Under the pieces are notes generated by a model. That model searched no databases. It was given only the letters and a program-made list of their open reading frames with translations, and was not told where the DNA came from. Positions 33,726 to 44,151 of a stretch of 64,000 nt of DNA are shown here, piece by piece (position 1 is the first letter of the stretch; every line of letters starts with the position of its first letter). Position numbers and translations under genes: made by a program. This DNA comes from Runella limosa DSM 17973 (GTDB lineage Bacteria; Bacteroidota; Bacteroidia; Cytophagales; Spirosomataceae): assembly GCF_000482465.1 (NCBI RefSeq), contig NZ_KI519421.1, positions 62,001 to 126,000 on the forward strand, read 5' to 3'.

Positions 33726-36518
33726 CTAAAAACTCATCATAAATTCGGCAAGGTTCTCGTCTTGCCCAAGGTTCATTTTTTTCCGCAGTCGATAGCGTTT
33801 AAGCTCAACACTTCGATAGGTGATATTCAACAACTGGGAAATTTCTTTTGATGAAAGATTCATACGCAAATAAGCCGCAAGTTTCAAATCACCTTTGGAC
33901 AAATCTGGATAGTTTTCCATCAATTTTTTAAAAAACTGTTCGTGTACTTGGTTGAAATTTTGTTCAAAAACCTGCCAATCTTTTCCAGTTGAAATATGGG
34001 TTTCAATCCATTTGGAAAGTTGCTGAAAATCATTGGGTTTAGAATGAACCTGCATCTCACTTACCTTGGTCTGAATTTCTTGAAAAAGCTCGTTTTTCTT
34101 AATCAATTCCATGGTAGAATTGGCCAACTCCTCCGACTTCCTCACCAAATCTTGCTCCAACTGTTCATTCCTAATTCTAATAATTTCTTGTCGATTTTTT
34201 TCCTTTTGTTCTTTCAATTCAAGGGCTTTTTGCTGCTGCAAACGTTCGTTTTCTGCCGCCAAACGTCTTTTATGCCATTGGTACAAGAAAAAACAAATCA
34301 AGCAGAAAAATAGACAATAAACCAATTTGCTCCATAAATTCCAGTACCAAGGTGGCAAAATACTAAAATTCAGGGTTGCTTCTTGCAAGCCTGTGTTCGT
34401 TTTGAGGTGCAAAGTATAATTCCCTGGCATCAAATTATTGAACTCTTTCACCGAATTGTCAGAAAAATCTGACCAGTCTTTCGACGCATTTTCTAACCAA
34501 TAACTGTATTTGACACTAGAGGCAAAATCAGTAGAGCTAAACTTAAACCTAAGATTGTTTTGGTTGTATTTCAGCGCTATTTCGCCCGAGCGGCCATTTT
34601 TAGAGTAATACTGCGTTAGTTCTGGAAACTGTTCTACTTCCAAACCTCGAATCAATGGGCTAACGTTATTTTGGGTCAACAAGTCGGTGGAAGCCAAAAA
34701 AGCGAATCCGTTTTCTCGCCCAAAAATTCTCGCCACCGAATCATGTGAGACAATGGTCTCATAATCATCCACCAAAAAATTGTTTTGCAGCGGCACCACT
34801 TGCCATTGGTTGGGCTCTTTCAATAAACGCAACCCTCCTGAAACCGTCAATTCCCACCAACTTTTATCCGAAAAGGCAAAAAGCTTTTGTGCTTTACTTT
34901 CCTCAAAACGAGCAGATGGGATAAATTTCGACTGCTTTTGGTCAAACTCTTGCACACCTTTCTCCGAAGTAATGTAGATTTTGTCCTGTTTCAGTAAGTT
35001 AATGGCCCTTAGCCCCAGGTTTGTTACCTTTTTGGTCGTTTTATAATCACTTGCAGGTTGCAGCAACACCAAACCCGCATTTTTAGTATTAAGAATCAAT
35101 CGACCGTCGGGCAGCTCCTCCCATTGCGCCGTTGGATTTGAAAAACCCTCCATCGTATGTTTGAACACCCACTTTCCCTGCGCATCTTTTTCATACAAAC
35201 AGAGCTTGGTGTAAGTACTTTGAATCAGCATCGACGGTTTATTGAGCGCGCGTTTTAGCTGCCACCCACCCGTTATATCAGACAACTGAATGGCCTTATC
35301 TCCCTCAATCCGATACGTTCCGTTGTTGTGTCCACACAATAGCTGATTGTCAAACACCTCCAAATCCCACGCTTGCCCCTGTAGCCCCCGAATGAGTTGA
35401 AATTCGGCTTTTGACGTCAGTGCCTTGGCAAAAACCCCGTGATTCGTGGCCAAATAAAGCGTGTTCTGAAACGTTATGATGTCATACACTGTGCCAATTT
35501 TTCCCTCAAGGTCTTCAAAATATTTGAAGGGCGAACTCAACGCAAGCATCGAAATACCATTATCTAAACCAACCCACACATTGCCTTTTTCATCCTCAAA
35601 AAGCGAAAGAACCGTGTTGTTTTGAAGGCCATTTTTTTGGTTAATCTTATACAAAATCTCTCCTCGCTGGTTGGTCAAGACCAAGCCTTGTCGGATGGTT
35701 CCAAACACATAATTGCCATTACGAAGTCGGGTAGCTGCATTCAACTGGTTGGTTCGGATAAAATCGTGTAATTCTTGGTTAAATACCGAAAATTGTTTCC
35801 CATCAAAACGATACAGGCCCTTGTTTGTACCAATCAGCAGTTCCTTAGGAATAGCAGTAGTAGCAACGGTATAAATGGCTTCTTTTCCCAAAAAATCGCT
35901 AGCTGCTATTTTCTGAAAGCGCTCCCCTTTTAATTCAAACAAACCCTTGTCGATAACTTCAAGGTAAAAAGACTTTCCAGCCTGAAACGTAAACAAGATG
36001 TTGCCAGGAGTTTTGAGTTTCTTTACTTTGCCCCCTTGGTACAAGTACATAAAAGCAAAAGATTGGAAAAGAACGCCCGACGGAGTGGGTAGAATATGCC
36101 AAATTTCTTCGTTTTGAAACGCTTGGTCATTCACCAATTTCTTCAAAGAATGATACTGCAAAACGCCTTTTGCGCTTTCTTTCCAATAGCCAAACTCACC
36201 CAGCGCTCCCGTATAAATCAGTCCATTTGCATCCGCCCAAACCGAGCGTACAATTTGCTTATTGGGCAACTCATATACCCGCCAGCGCGCCCCATCAAAC
36301 TCCAACAGCCCCTTTGAATTGGCAAAGTACATAAACTGGGTTGTAGGGCTTTGGGTAATCTTCCAGTTTTGTCTATCGGCCTTATAAGTCAGGTGGCTAT
36401 GGTTATAAAGCGCAGGCAAACAGAGTGATTCTACCGTTTGAGAAAGCGCTGTTTTAATCAAAAAAAAGCATCCCCAAAACCCAAGCCAGTACACACTACG
36501 CAAAAACCTTTTACTCAT
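33726..36518 (-). CDS. Reg_prop/Y_Y_Y one-component regulator with LuxR-type HTH
   Basis: 930-residue membrane-spanning regulator. Signal-anchor at the N-terminus (YWLGFWGCFFLIKTALS), then a two-part beta-propeller sensor with reg_prop repeats (VWADANGLIYTGALGEFGYW; LFEDEKGNVWVGLDNGISML), a Y_Y_Y domain (YSYWLENASKDW, NLMPGNYTLHLKTNTG), a transmembrane helix near 740 (KLVYCLFFCLICFFLYQW), a coiled coil and a C-terminal LuxR/GerE-like HTH (AYLRMNLSSKEISQLLNITYRSVELKRYRLRKKM). It senses outside sugars and binds DNA directly, without a kinase. It is divergent from the susC gene at 36722 and is the likely regulator of that locus. Confidence 0.91.
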   Translation of the reverse strand: MSKRFLRSVYWLGFWGCFFLIKTALSQTVESLCLPALYNHSHLTYKADRQNWKITQSPTTQFMYFANSKGLLEFDGARWRVYELPNKQIVRSVWADANGLIYTGALGEFGYWKESAKGVLQYHSLKKLVNDQAFQNEEIWHILPTPSGVLFQSFAFMYLYQGGKVKKLKTPGNILFTFQAGKSFYLEVIDKGLFELKGERFQKIAASDFLGKEAIYTVATTAIPKELLIGTNKGLYRFDGKQFSVFNQELHDFIRTNQLNAATRLRNGNYVFGTIRQGLVLTNQRGEILYKINQKNGLQNNTVLSLFEDEKGNVWVGLDNGISMLALSSPFKYFEDLEGKIGTVYDIITFQNTLYLATNHGVFAKALTSKAEFQLIRGLQGQAWDLEVFDNQLLCGHNNGTYRIEGDKAIQLSDITGGWQLKRALNKPSMLIQSTYTKLCLYEKDAQGKWVFKHTMEGFSNPTAQWEELPDGRLILNTKNAGLVLLQPASDYKTTKKVTNLGLRAINLLKQDKIYITSEKGVQEFDQKQSKFIPSARFEESKAQKLFAFSDKSWWELTVSGGLRLLKEPNQWQVVPLQNNFLVDDYETIVSHDSVARIFGRENGFAFLASTDLLTQNNVSPLIRGLEVEQFPELTQYYSKNGRSGEIALKYNQNNLRFKFSSTDFASSVKYSYWLENASKDWSDFSDNSVKEFNNLMPGNYTLHLKTNTGLQEATLNFSILPPWYWNLWSKLVYCLFFCLICFFLYQWHKRRLAAENERLQQQKALELKEQKEKNRQEIIRIRNEQLEQDLVRKSEELANSTMELIKKNELFQEIQTKVSEMQVHSKPNDFQQLSKWIETHISTGKDWQVFEQNFNQVHEQFFKKLMENYPDLSKGDLKLAAYLRMNLSSKEISQLLNITYRSVELKRYRLRKKMNLGQDENLAEFMMSF

Positions 36519-36721
36519 AAAAAAGAGGGTGATTCACATCAAAAAAACGACAATGATGTGGCAAAATACGCATTTATTTGAAAATTTCTAAGATATGATG
36601 TGGTATTGATGTATCCAATAATTAGGATTCAATTTGCAAACAGCCTTACCTTTGCCTTCGTATTACACCATTATATCTTATTTTATTACAATTATCATTT
36701 TTATTTAGCCTATACTAAACT
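36519..36721. promoter_or_regulatory. Divergent promoter region of the utilisation locus
   Basis: 203 bases between the regulator and susC, AT-rich. TACCTTTG at 36647-36654 matches the Bacteroidota -7 box for the susC direction, but no TTTG sits at the right distance upstream, as might be expected for a regulator-dependent promoter. Confidence 0.5.
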
Positions 36722-39700
36722 ATGATGAAGACATTACAACAGCTAACCATGAAAACACTTACAAGTACGCTTCTGCTGCTATTGGTAGGGTTTGTGACAG
36801 TAGCCCAAAACAAACTCACGGGGAAAGTTTCGGACGAAAAAACCAAAGAAGGAATCCCAGGGGTATCAATCGCCATCAAAGGAACAAGTCAAGGGGCAAC
36901 CACCGACATGAATGGGCAATTTACGTTGGCTGTTTCTTCAAACGCTACCCTGGTAATTTCGAGTGTCGGGTACGAAACCAAAGAAGTCGCTTACACTGGA
37001 CAAGCAACCCTAAACATTAGCCTTTCGGAGGCCGCCAACGAACTGGCGCAAGTAGTGGTAGTAGGCTATGGTACCCAACGCAAAGTCGATATTACGGGGG
37101 CTACATCGAGCATCAAAGGTGAAGACCTTGCCAAGCAGCCTGTGATGACGCCTACCCAAGCCATTCAGGGAAAAGTGGCGGGGGTTCAAATCATCAGCAG
37201 CGGCCGCCCAGGAAGCTCTCCCAACATCCGTATCCGTGGAACAGGCACGGCTTTGGCAGGCACCGCCACGTTGTTTGTAGTTGATGGGGTTTTGACCGAT
37301 GACATTAGCAACATAAACACCGCCGACATCACCAATGTCGATATTTTGAAAGATGCCTCCTCCACAGCCATTTACGGCTCTCGTGGAGCCAATGGGGTCG
37401 TCATTATCACAACCAAGAAAGGAGTATCTGGCAAATTATCAGTCAATTACAACAACCAAATTGGGGCGCGTCAGGCGGCAAATCTTGTCAAAATGGCCAA
37501 TGCCACCGAATATGCCAACTACTTGAGCGCAGCCAGCGGGCGGCCAATTCAGGCAGGAACTACCTCGACCGATTGGTATGGGCAAATTCTGCGAACTGCC
37601 ATGATGCAGAACCATAACTTGTCGATTTCGGGTGGTTCCGAAAAAGCGACTCATTATTTGAGCCTAGGGTATTTGACCGACGAAGGCATTGTGATTAACA
37701 ACATTTTTAAGCGCTTTACCGCTCGCCTCAACAACGACTTTACACTTCATCCCAAACTAAAAATCGGCTTAATGACCTCGTACGCCAACAGTCGAGATCA
37801 GAACGTTAACTTAGGAGCGGCCTACAACAATGCCTATCGGGCTGCTCCTATTATTCCTGCCGTTGAAAATGGGCTGTACGGAAACACATCGCTCTATCAA
37901 AACGTAGGAAATGCCGTTTTGGACATCAAAAACAACGATGATTTAACCCTCAACAACCGTTTACAAGGAGCGGGATATGTGGAGTTTAAACCGCTTACTT
38001 TTTTGACATTTCGCAGCAGTATGGGAGGCGATTTGATTTTTTCTAACCAGCGTGTTTATAACTATCAGTTCAACAACGACGGTACGACGTTTATTCAACC
38101 TGGTGGAAATCAACGAAACCCGAACAGCAACCTAACCAGTCGTCAAACGAACTTATTTCGCTGGGTTTGGGACAATACGGTGTCGTTTAATAAACAATGG
38201 AACGACCACACCTTTGGCGTAATGGTAGGAACCACTGCCGAAGCTTATTCGATGAATACCTTCAGTGCCTACCGAAGAGACGTCCCTGCGGCTTCCAACC
38301 TTTGGTATATCAACACGGGAAATGCCAACACCTCAACCAACTCAGGCGACGGGGACAAATGGGCACGCAATTCCTACATCAGCCGTGCTAATTACAATTT
38401 CAAAGACAAATACTTATTAACAGCCACTTTACGTGCCGACGGCAGCTCTCGTTTTCCCATCCAAAACCGTTGGGGGTATTTCCCCTCGGTGGGGCTTGGC
38501 TGGGTGCTTTCAGAAGAATCGTTTATGCAAGGTCAGCACCTGTTTGAAACCCTCAAAATTAGGGCAAGTTGGGGGCGCGTAGGCAACGACCGCATTGATT
38601 CGGACGGCTACCTTGTGACCGTAGAGCCAAACCTTGCTTACGCTTTTGGCGGAGGAACTGCCACATTGGGCTCGGCCATTACCCAAATCAAAGACCCAAA
38701 TTTGAAATGGGAAACCACCGAAGAAATGGACTTGGGGCTAGAGTTTAGCGCCATGAACGGACGTTTGCAGGGGGAATTTGGGTTTTACGACAAAAAATCC
38801 CGTAATCTTCTCATCAACGTCAAAGTGCCATCAGTGACGGGCGATAAAGACGGGGTTGTTTTGACCAATGCCGCTTCGATTCGTAACACGGGTTTAGAAG
38901 CAATGCTCAACTGGAGAGACAAAATCAGTTCGACCATTTCGTACCGCATTGGAGCAAATGCCACTTTCAACAAAAACAGCGTGATTGGCCTTAACGGCGG
39001 ACAACCAATTCTTGACGGGGGCATCGGGGCAGCTCAACAATACACCACCAAAACCGATAATGGCCAACCCGTCGGAAGTTTTTATGTACTTCAAGTATTG
39101 GGCGTTTTCCAAACTGATGATGAAATATCGGCCTATAAAAACTCCAAAGGACAAGTGATTCAACCAGGGGCCTCGGCAGGAGACTTTAAGTACCAAGATA
39201 CCAACGACGACGGACGCATCGACGACGCCGACCGCGTGTTTGCAGGTTCGTATCAACCCAAAGTATTTTTTGGAATCAACCTTGGCTTTACCTACAAAAG
39301 TTTTGATTTCAGCGCCGATGCCATTGGAAACCTCGGGAATGTGGTTTACAACGGAAAAAAAGCCTTCCGTCAGGCACTGCTCGACAATGTTGAACGCTCC
39401 ATGGCTTATGGCCGTTGGACGCGCGGAAGTGGCATCCAAACCGAACCTGCGGCCAATGCTGGCAACCTTCCTGCATCCACTTACTTTATTGAATCAGGAA
39501 ATTTCATTCGTCTCAACAACGTTACCCTGAGTTATTCACTCCCAGCAGCTACCCTCCAAAAAGCCCATATCGGCACGGCGAGGGTGTTTATTACTGCCCA
39601 AAATATCTTCACTTTAAAAAAATACACTGGTTTTACGCCCGAGCTCCCAGGTGATCCCACCCGAGCGGGGATTGAGCTAAACGCCTACCCCACCACAAAA

Positions 39701-39733
39701 ACGTTGGCAGTAGGTATCAATGTAGGGTTCTAA
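36722..39733 (+). CDS. SusC/RagA TonB-dependent outer membrane transporter
   Basis: 1,003-residue SusC-type porin. Signal peptide, carboxypeptidase-regulatory-like (CarbopepD_reg_2) domain (LTGKVSDEKTKEGIPGVSIAIKG), plug domain with VVVVGYGTQRKVDITGATSSI, then the 22-strand barrel ending in aromatic residues (AVGINVGF). It imports oligosaccharides together with the SusD lid encoded next (five bases downstream of this frame's stop to the ORF, 29 to the likely start). The start may also be Met10 (36749); both give a signal peptide. It heads a locus with SusD, a LamG lipoprotein and a GH144-like glucanase, all on one strand. Confidence 0.95.
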   Translation: MMKTLQQLTMKTLTSTLLLLLVGFVTVAQNKLTGKVSDEKTKEGIPGVSIAIKGTSQGATTDMNGQFTLAVSSNATLVISSVGYETKEVAYTGQATLNISLSEAANELAQVVVVGYGTQRKVDITGATSSIKGEDLAKQPVMTPTQAIQGKVAGVQIISSGRPGSSPNIRIRGTGTALAGTATLFVVDGVLTDDISNINTADITNVDILKDASSTAIYGSRGANGVVIITTKKGVSGKLSVNYNNQIGARQAANLVKMANATEYANYLSAASGRPIQAGTTSTDWYGQILRTAMMQNHNLSISGGSEKATHYLSLGYLTDEGIVINNIFKRFTARLNNDFTLHPKLKIGLMTSYANSRDQNVNLGAAYNNAYRAAPIIPAVENGLYGNTSLYQNVGNAVLDIKNNDDLTLNNRLQGAGYVEFKPLTFLTFRSSMGGDLIFSNQRVYNYQFNNDGTTFIQPGGNQRNPNSNLTSRQTNLFRWVWDNTVSFNKQWNDHTFGVMVGTTAEAYSMNTFSAYRRDVPAASNLWYINTGNANTSTNSGDGDKWARNSYISRANYNFKDKYLLTATLRADGSSRFPIQNRWGYFPSVGLGWVLSEESFMQGQHLFETLKIRASWGRVGNDRIDSDGYLVTVEPNLAYAFGGGTATLGSAITQIKDPNLKWETTEEMDLGLEFSAMNGRLQGEFGFYDKKSRNLLINVKVPSVTGDKDGVVLTNAASIRNTGLEAMLNWRDKISSTISYRIGANATFNKNSVIGLNGGQPILDGGIGAAQQYTTKTDNGQPVGSFYVLQVLGVFQTDDEISAYKNSKGQVIQPGASAGDFKYQDTNDDGRIDDADRVFAGSYQPKVFFGINLGFTYKSFDFSADAIGNLGNVVYNGKKAFRQALLDNVERSMAYGRWTRGSGIQTEPAANAGNLPASTYFIESGNFIRLNNVTLSYSLPAATLQKAHIGTARVFITAQNIFTLKKYTGFTPELPGDPTRAGIELNAYPTTKTLAVGINVGF

Positions 39734-39761
39734 ATCAGTGATATTCCAAACAAGAAAAGAC

Positions 39762-41291
39762 ATGAAAAAGCATCATATTTCGGTAGGCATATTGAGTTTG
39801 TTATTGAGCCTTACGGCCTGCAACAGCAGTTTTTTGGATGTTCCATTACAAGGCAAACCGACGGCTGATACGGATCCAAATTTTGCCCAAAACCTCGTAG
39901 TTGGGGTTTACAACAGCCTGATGTTAGGAGAAGCTTTTGGCGCAGAAGGCGATGTACACGGTATCGCGTTCGTTTCGGCAACCAATATCCTTTCCGACGA
40001 CGCCGACAAAGGCAGCACTGCCAGCGACCAAGCTGGAACCGTAGGCGTTTTAGATGAATTTACCCACACACCTACCAATTTGTTCGTCCAAGCACTCTGG
40101 AGTGGTTATTACAACGGAATCGCCAAAGTGAACCAATCGCTCGTTGCCATTAGTAATTCTACCCTCGACGAGGCCACCAAAGCCCGTTTAAGCGCCGAAG
40201 TACGTTTTATTCGAGGCTATTATTATTTCAACCTCGTACGTTGGTTTGGAGGAGTACCCAAAATTCTTCGGGTGCCTAAAGACGCCGCCGACGCCAACAA
40301 TGACCCCGTTTTCCAAACCCGCGCGTCTGCGGAAGAGATTTATCAAGTGATTATCGACGATTTGCAAAATAGCGTCAACACCCTTCCTCTTCGCAGTCAA
40401 ACCCAAGCTGGACGTATCTCAAAAGGAACAGCGCAAGCCCTTTTGGCAAAAGTATATATGTACCGCAAAGAGTGGCAAAAGGCGTATGATTTATCCAAAG
40501 AAGTAATCAATTCAGGTCAATATGACTTGCTGGCCGATTATTCGACCATCTGGCGACAAGTGGGCGACAACAGCAGAGAGGCTATTTTGGAAGTTCAAAC
40601 GGGTCAATTCAATAATTCAGACTTTGGAATCAGCAACTATTCGATGTTCCAAGGACCACGCGTGGGTGGCAAAGGCGGCTGGACTGATTTGGGTTGGGGC
40701 TTTTGTAACCCCACCACCACCTTGGCCAATGCGTACGAAGCAGGTGATTTGAGGAAAAATGCCACCATTATTTTTATCGACAACAGTGGGACGTACAAAG
40801 GCACCGTTTTATTTGATGGTTTCCGTGTCCCAAGTGCCGACTCCGTTGAAAACCTCAGATACAACTACAAAGCGTACCACAGCGAAAACAAAAACGTAGA
40901 AAGCTGGCTAGGCAACCGCGACCGCAAGCAAAAAAATGTCCACTTGCTACGTTTTGCCGAGGTGTTACTTATCAACGCCGAAGCGGCCAACGAGCTAGGC
41001 AGAAGCGGCGAAGCACTTACTCCGCTGAATCGGGTTCGCCAAAGGGCAGGGCTAAAAGCTGCTACCTCTACCGGTCAAACGGCCCTTCGCGAAGCTATTT
41101 GGCAAGAACGCCACGTCGAATTGGCCATGGAGCACGACCGTTTTTTTGACCTAGTTCGCCAAGGCCGTGCTGCTGAAACATTGCAAAAAACAGGCAAAAA
41201 ATTTGTCAAAGGAACGCATGAGCTATTGCCAATTCCTGCGCTTCAAATCGCGCTAAGTGGCGGAAAGTTAATTCAAAACAGCGGCTACTAA
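39762..41291 (+). CDS. SusD/RagB outer membrane lipoprotein
   Basis: 509-residue glycan-binding lipoprotein that closes the SusC barrel. The start at 39762 gives a lipoprotein signal (MKKHHISVGILSLLLSLTAC, lipidated Cys20). SusD features: N-terminal SusD-like domain (VRFIRGYYYFNLVRWFGGVP; TRASAEEIYQVIIDDLQNSV, TAQALLAKVYMYRKEW) and the C-terminal SusD_RagB domain (LLRFAEVLLINAEAANEL, LNRVRQRAGL, WQERHVELAMEHDRFFDLVRQG). It follows susC directly and is clearly co-transcribed. Confidence 0.95.
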   Translation: MKKHHISVGILSLLLSLTACNSSFLDVPLQGKPTADTDPNFAQNLVVGVYNSLMLGEAFGAEGDVHGIAFVSATNILSDDADKGSTASDQAGTVGVLDEFTHTPTNLFVQALWSGYYNGIAKVNQSLVAISNSTLDEATKARLSAEVRFIRGYYYFNLVRWFGGVPKILRVPKDAADANNDPVFQTRASAEEIYQVIIDDLQNSVNTLPLRSQTQAGRISKGTAQALLAKVYMYRKEWQKAYDLSKEVINSGQYDLLADYSTIWRQVGDNSREAILEVQTGQFNNSDFGISNYSMFQGPRVGGKGGWTDLGWGFCNPTTTLANAYEAGDLRKNATIIFIDNSGTYKGTVLFDGFRVPSADSVENLRYNYKAYHSENKNVESWLGNRDRKQKNVHLLRFAEVLLINAEAANELGRSGEALTPLNRVRQRAGLKAATSTGQTALREAIWQERHVELAMEHDRFFDLVRQGRAAETLQKTGKKFVKGTHELLPIPALQIALSGGKLIQNSGY

Positions 41292-41374
41292 GCCCCCAAA
41301 AACACATCAAGCATTTTACTTTCAATTTTTCTTATTCATTGTTTCAACTTTTTTTTAACACATCTAAAAATCAC

Positions 41375-42226
41375 ATGAAAACTAGCAAAATCCTTTTAGG
41401 CGCATTGGCAAGTGCCATCATCACAGGAAGCATGTTGACATCTTGCAGCAAAGAAGAATCTTTACCTCCAATCGGTGGTTACAACAACGCCGACGAAGTA
41501 GCAAGCTCAAACTTAGTAGCGTATTGGGGACTTAATGGCGACCCTAAAGAAGCAAAATCTGGAAGCGCTCCTACCAAGTCTCAAAACGTATCTTATTCAA
41601 CAGGTATCAAAGGACAAGCGGCTAACTTTGCCGCAGGTTATTTGGCGTACGATGCCATTGCGTCATTAAACAGCTTGCCAAATGCGACCATCAGCCTTTG
41701 GGCTAACGTGAAAAACAATGGTTCAAATCCATCGGTATTTTTCACACTCACTCGCCCCAACGAATGGGCAGGGAACATCAATTTGATGGCCGAAACAGGT
41801 TGGAGAAAAGCCACTTCAGATACCTTAGTAGTAAAAGGATTGGTGGTTACGAAAGTAAACGGAAACGATTCTTGGCAAGACTCGCGCAACGAACCTGCCA
41901 AAGGTGGAGTACAAGCCGCAAAATTTGGTGGTACTTGGACACACTTGGTCATGACTTGGGACGGTGCTACTTCTACCTTCAAAATTTACGCAAACGGTGT
42001 CAAAGTATCGAACCCAGAGTGGGAATTGAGAGGAACAACAGGTACGCTCAACTTCACAACCCCAACCAAGCCAATCATTGGCGCATGGGGAACCAACATT
42101 TCGGGAACGCCTGACGCATGGCAAGTACCTTTGACAGGTATGATTGACGAAGTTCGGATTTGGAACAAAGCCCTTTCGGAAGGCGATATTAGCTCCCTTT
42201 TCCAGCTTGAAACTGCTGGACGCTAG
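41375..42226 (+). CDS. LamG-domain lipoprotein of the utilisation locus
   Basis: 283-residue surface lipoprotein (signal with SMLTSC, lipidated Cys near residue 24) and one concanavalin-like LamG/laminin_G_3 domain: SNLVAYWGLNGDPKEAKSG, GIKGQAANFA, ATISLWANV, THLVMTWDGATSTFKIYANG and TGMIDEVRIWNKALSEGDI. Such proteins bind glycans at the cell surface and occupy the position of SusE/SusF-like glycan-binding proteins here. The frame is open 12 codons upstream (41339) but the ATG at 41375 makes the signal peptide. Its transcript ends at the hairpin at 42265 or continues into the glucanase gene. Confidence 0.88.
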   Translation: MKTSKILLGALASAIITGSMLTSCSKEESLPPIGGYNNADEVASSNLVAYWGLNGDPKEAKSGSAPTKSQNVSYSTGIKGQAANFAAGYLAYDAIASLNSLPNATISLWANVKNNGSNPSVFFTLTRPNEWAGNINLMAETGWRKATSDTLVVKGLVVTKVNGNDSWQDSRNEPAKGGVQAAKFGGTWTHLVMTWDGATSTFKIYANGVKVSNPEWELRGTTGTLNFTTPTKPIIGAWGTNISGTPDAWQVPLTGMIDEVRIWNKALSEGDISSLFQLETAGR

Positions 42227-42264
42227 TTGTTAGCTTTTATTTTTACCCTACTTTTTATGATAAC

Positions 42265-42295
42265 AAGAGCACCATCTCCTCCGAGGGGTGCTCTT
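42265..42295 (+). terminator. Hairpin behind the LamG lipoprotein gene
   Basis: AAGAGCACC at 42265-42273 pairs exactly with GGTGCTCTT at 42287-42295 and is followed by ACTTTAGG. It may end or attenuate the susC-susD-LamG transcript before the glucanase gene. Confidence 0.7.
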
Positions 42296-42341
42296 ACTTT
42301 AGGCACTCAAGTCATTGGCGCATCCTAAAATCACATTCATT

Positions 42342-44006
42342 ATGGTTACCCTAAAACCACTCCTTTACTTTGCCAGCGTATCTACGCTTATTGTTTCAAC
42401 GAGCTTTTTTTCCTGTAAAACCCAAAACGTTGCTACCCCTGAGCAATTTTATTATAAGCTAGTGACCGTCAACGACCAGCAGTCTGGCGGGTTTTATGCC
42501 AACAATACCAACCTTTTGCCCAAAATAGAAATCAGTTTTTCGGCACCACTCAATACGACCTCAGCGCCTGCCGCAATTTCGTTGGTGGAGCGCCAATCGT
42601 CGGCAAAAATCCCCCTCAATTATACTTTTTTTAAGGCCGACAGCGCGGTTCGACTTGTTCCGCAACAGCCCTTGAAAAGCATTACTCAGTACAGTATTTT
42701 GGTAGGACCTGAGCTACAATCTCGCAAAACTACTCTCCTGAATACCAACATTAATTTTGGACTAACAACTGCTCTCGATACCGCTGATAAATTTCCGCGC
42801 ATTAGCGACGATGAGCTGTTGACCTTGGTACAAAAGCAGACATTTCGTTATTTCTGGGAGTTTGGTCACCCTGTCTCTGGACTTGCCCGCGAGCGAAATA
42901 CCTCAGGCGATGTGTGTACTTCGGGCGGAACGGGTTTTGGCATCATGGCCATGGTAGTGGCAGTTGAGCGCGGTTTTATCACCCGTCAACAAGCGGTTGA
43001 GCGTTTGGCCAAAATGACCGATTTTTTAAAAAACAAAACCAAAACCCACCACGGCGTTTTTCCACACTGGTTGAATGGCACCACGGGCGCGACCGTTCCT
43101 TTCAGTACCTACGATAACGGCGGCGATTTGGTAGAAACTGCCTATTTGATTCAAGGATTAATGACCGCTCGGCAGTATTTTGACAAAAAAACAACCGAGG
43201 AAACCGCGCTTCGACAAATCATCAACGACATTTGTAATGCCGTAGAATGGGATTGGCACACCAAAAACGGCGAAAAAGTCTTGTACTGGCATTGGTCTCC
43301 CAACTATGAATGGCGCATGAACCATCAAATTCACGGCTGGAACGAGTGCTTGATTACGTACTTCCTCGCCGCTGGCTCTCCTACCCATAGCATCAACAAA
43401 GATGTATATACCAATGGCTGGGCAGAAAATGGCAAAATGAAAAATGGCAAGCAGTTTTATGGCGTAACCCTACCGCTTGGATTTGACTTAGGCGGGCCAT
43501 TGTTCTTTTCTCATTATTCGTTTTTAGGACTCAATCCGAAAGGATTAAAAGACCAATACGCCGATTATTGGCAACAAAATTTGGCACATACCCAAATCAA
43601 CTATAAGTACTGCTTGGCCAATCCTAAAAATTATTCGGGCTACAGTGCTGATTGTTGGGGACTTACCGCCAGCGATACAAACACAGGCTACGCCGCCCAC
43701 TCTCCCACCGAAGATTTGGGGGTCATTAGCCCTACCGCAGCGATTTCGGCCATGCCTTACACCCCACAAGAGTCGATGCGGGCATTGCGGTTTTTCTATT
43801 ACAAATTGGGCGATAAGATTTGGAATGACTACGGTTTTGTGGACGGTTTTAACTTAACCAACCTTTGGTGGGCAAATTCATTTTTGGCCATCGACCAAGG
43901 CCCCATTATTTGCATGATTGAAAACCACCGTACAGGATTATTGTGGAAACTTTTTATGTCGTGCCCCGAAGTCCAAACTTCCAAAACCAAGTTGGGTTTT
44001 GAATAA
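42342..44006 (+). CDS. GH144-like glucanase (glycoamylase domain) lipoprotein
   Basis: 554-residue exported lipoprotein (from the ATG at 42342: signal MVTLKPLLYFASVSTLIVST, FFSC lipid site). An N-terminal Ig-like (big_5) domain (about 45-150) precedes the glycoamylase-like domain PF10091 (about 160-545): FRYFWEFGHPVSGLARERN, GGTGFGIMAMVVAVERGFI, HWLNGTTG, NGGDLVETAYLIQGLMTAR, YGLTASDTN-like WGLTASD and ENHRTGLLWKLFMSCPEV. Family members of GH144 are endo-beta-1,2-glucanases, so the locus may use beta-1,2-glucans; this is family-based inference. The open frame also includes an upstream Met at 42315. Confidence 0.88.
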   Translation: MVTLKPLLYFASVSTLIVSTSFFSCKTQNVATPEQFYYKLVTVNDQQSGGFYANNTNLLPKIEISFSAPLNTTSAPAAISLVERQSSAKIPLNYTFFKADSAVRLVPQQPLKSITQYSILVGPELQSRKTTLLNTNINFGLTTALDTADKFPRISDDELLTLVQKQTFRYFWEFGHPVSGLARERNTSGDVCTSGGTGFGIMAMVVAVERGFITRQQAVERLAKMTDFLKNKTKTHHGVFPHWLNGTTGATVPFSTYDNGGDLVETAYLIQGLMTARQYFDKKTTEETALRQIINDICNAVEWDWHTKNGEKVLYWHWSPNYEWRMNHQIHGWNECLITYFLAAGSPTHSINKDVYTNGWAENGKMKNGKQFYGVTLPLGFDLGGPLFFSHYSFLGLNPKGLKDQYADYWQQNLAHTQINYKYCLANPKNYSGYSADCWGLTASDTNTGYAAHSPTEDLGVISPTAAISAMPYTPQESMRALRFFYYKLGDKIWNDYGFVDGFNLTNLWWANSFLAIDQGPIICMIENHRTGLLWKLFMSCPEVQTSKTKLGFE

Positions 44007-44151
44007 ACAATGCTTCCGAGCGTGTGTCGGGCTACTTTCAGCCCGACCACTGCTCTAACATTTCCTACTCCTCGATAGCCCTCCCCAAAGGGTTATTTCG
44101 TACTTTCGTGCCGCAATTGCCCAAACATAGCCCCACAAAAGCCTCCAAGGC

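Noticed and set aside
38894-39439. 181-codon - strand frame inside susC
   Set aside because: Antisense frame of the barrel; no independent evidence.
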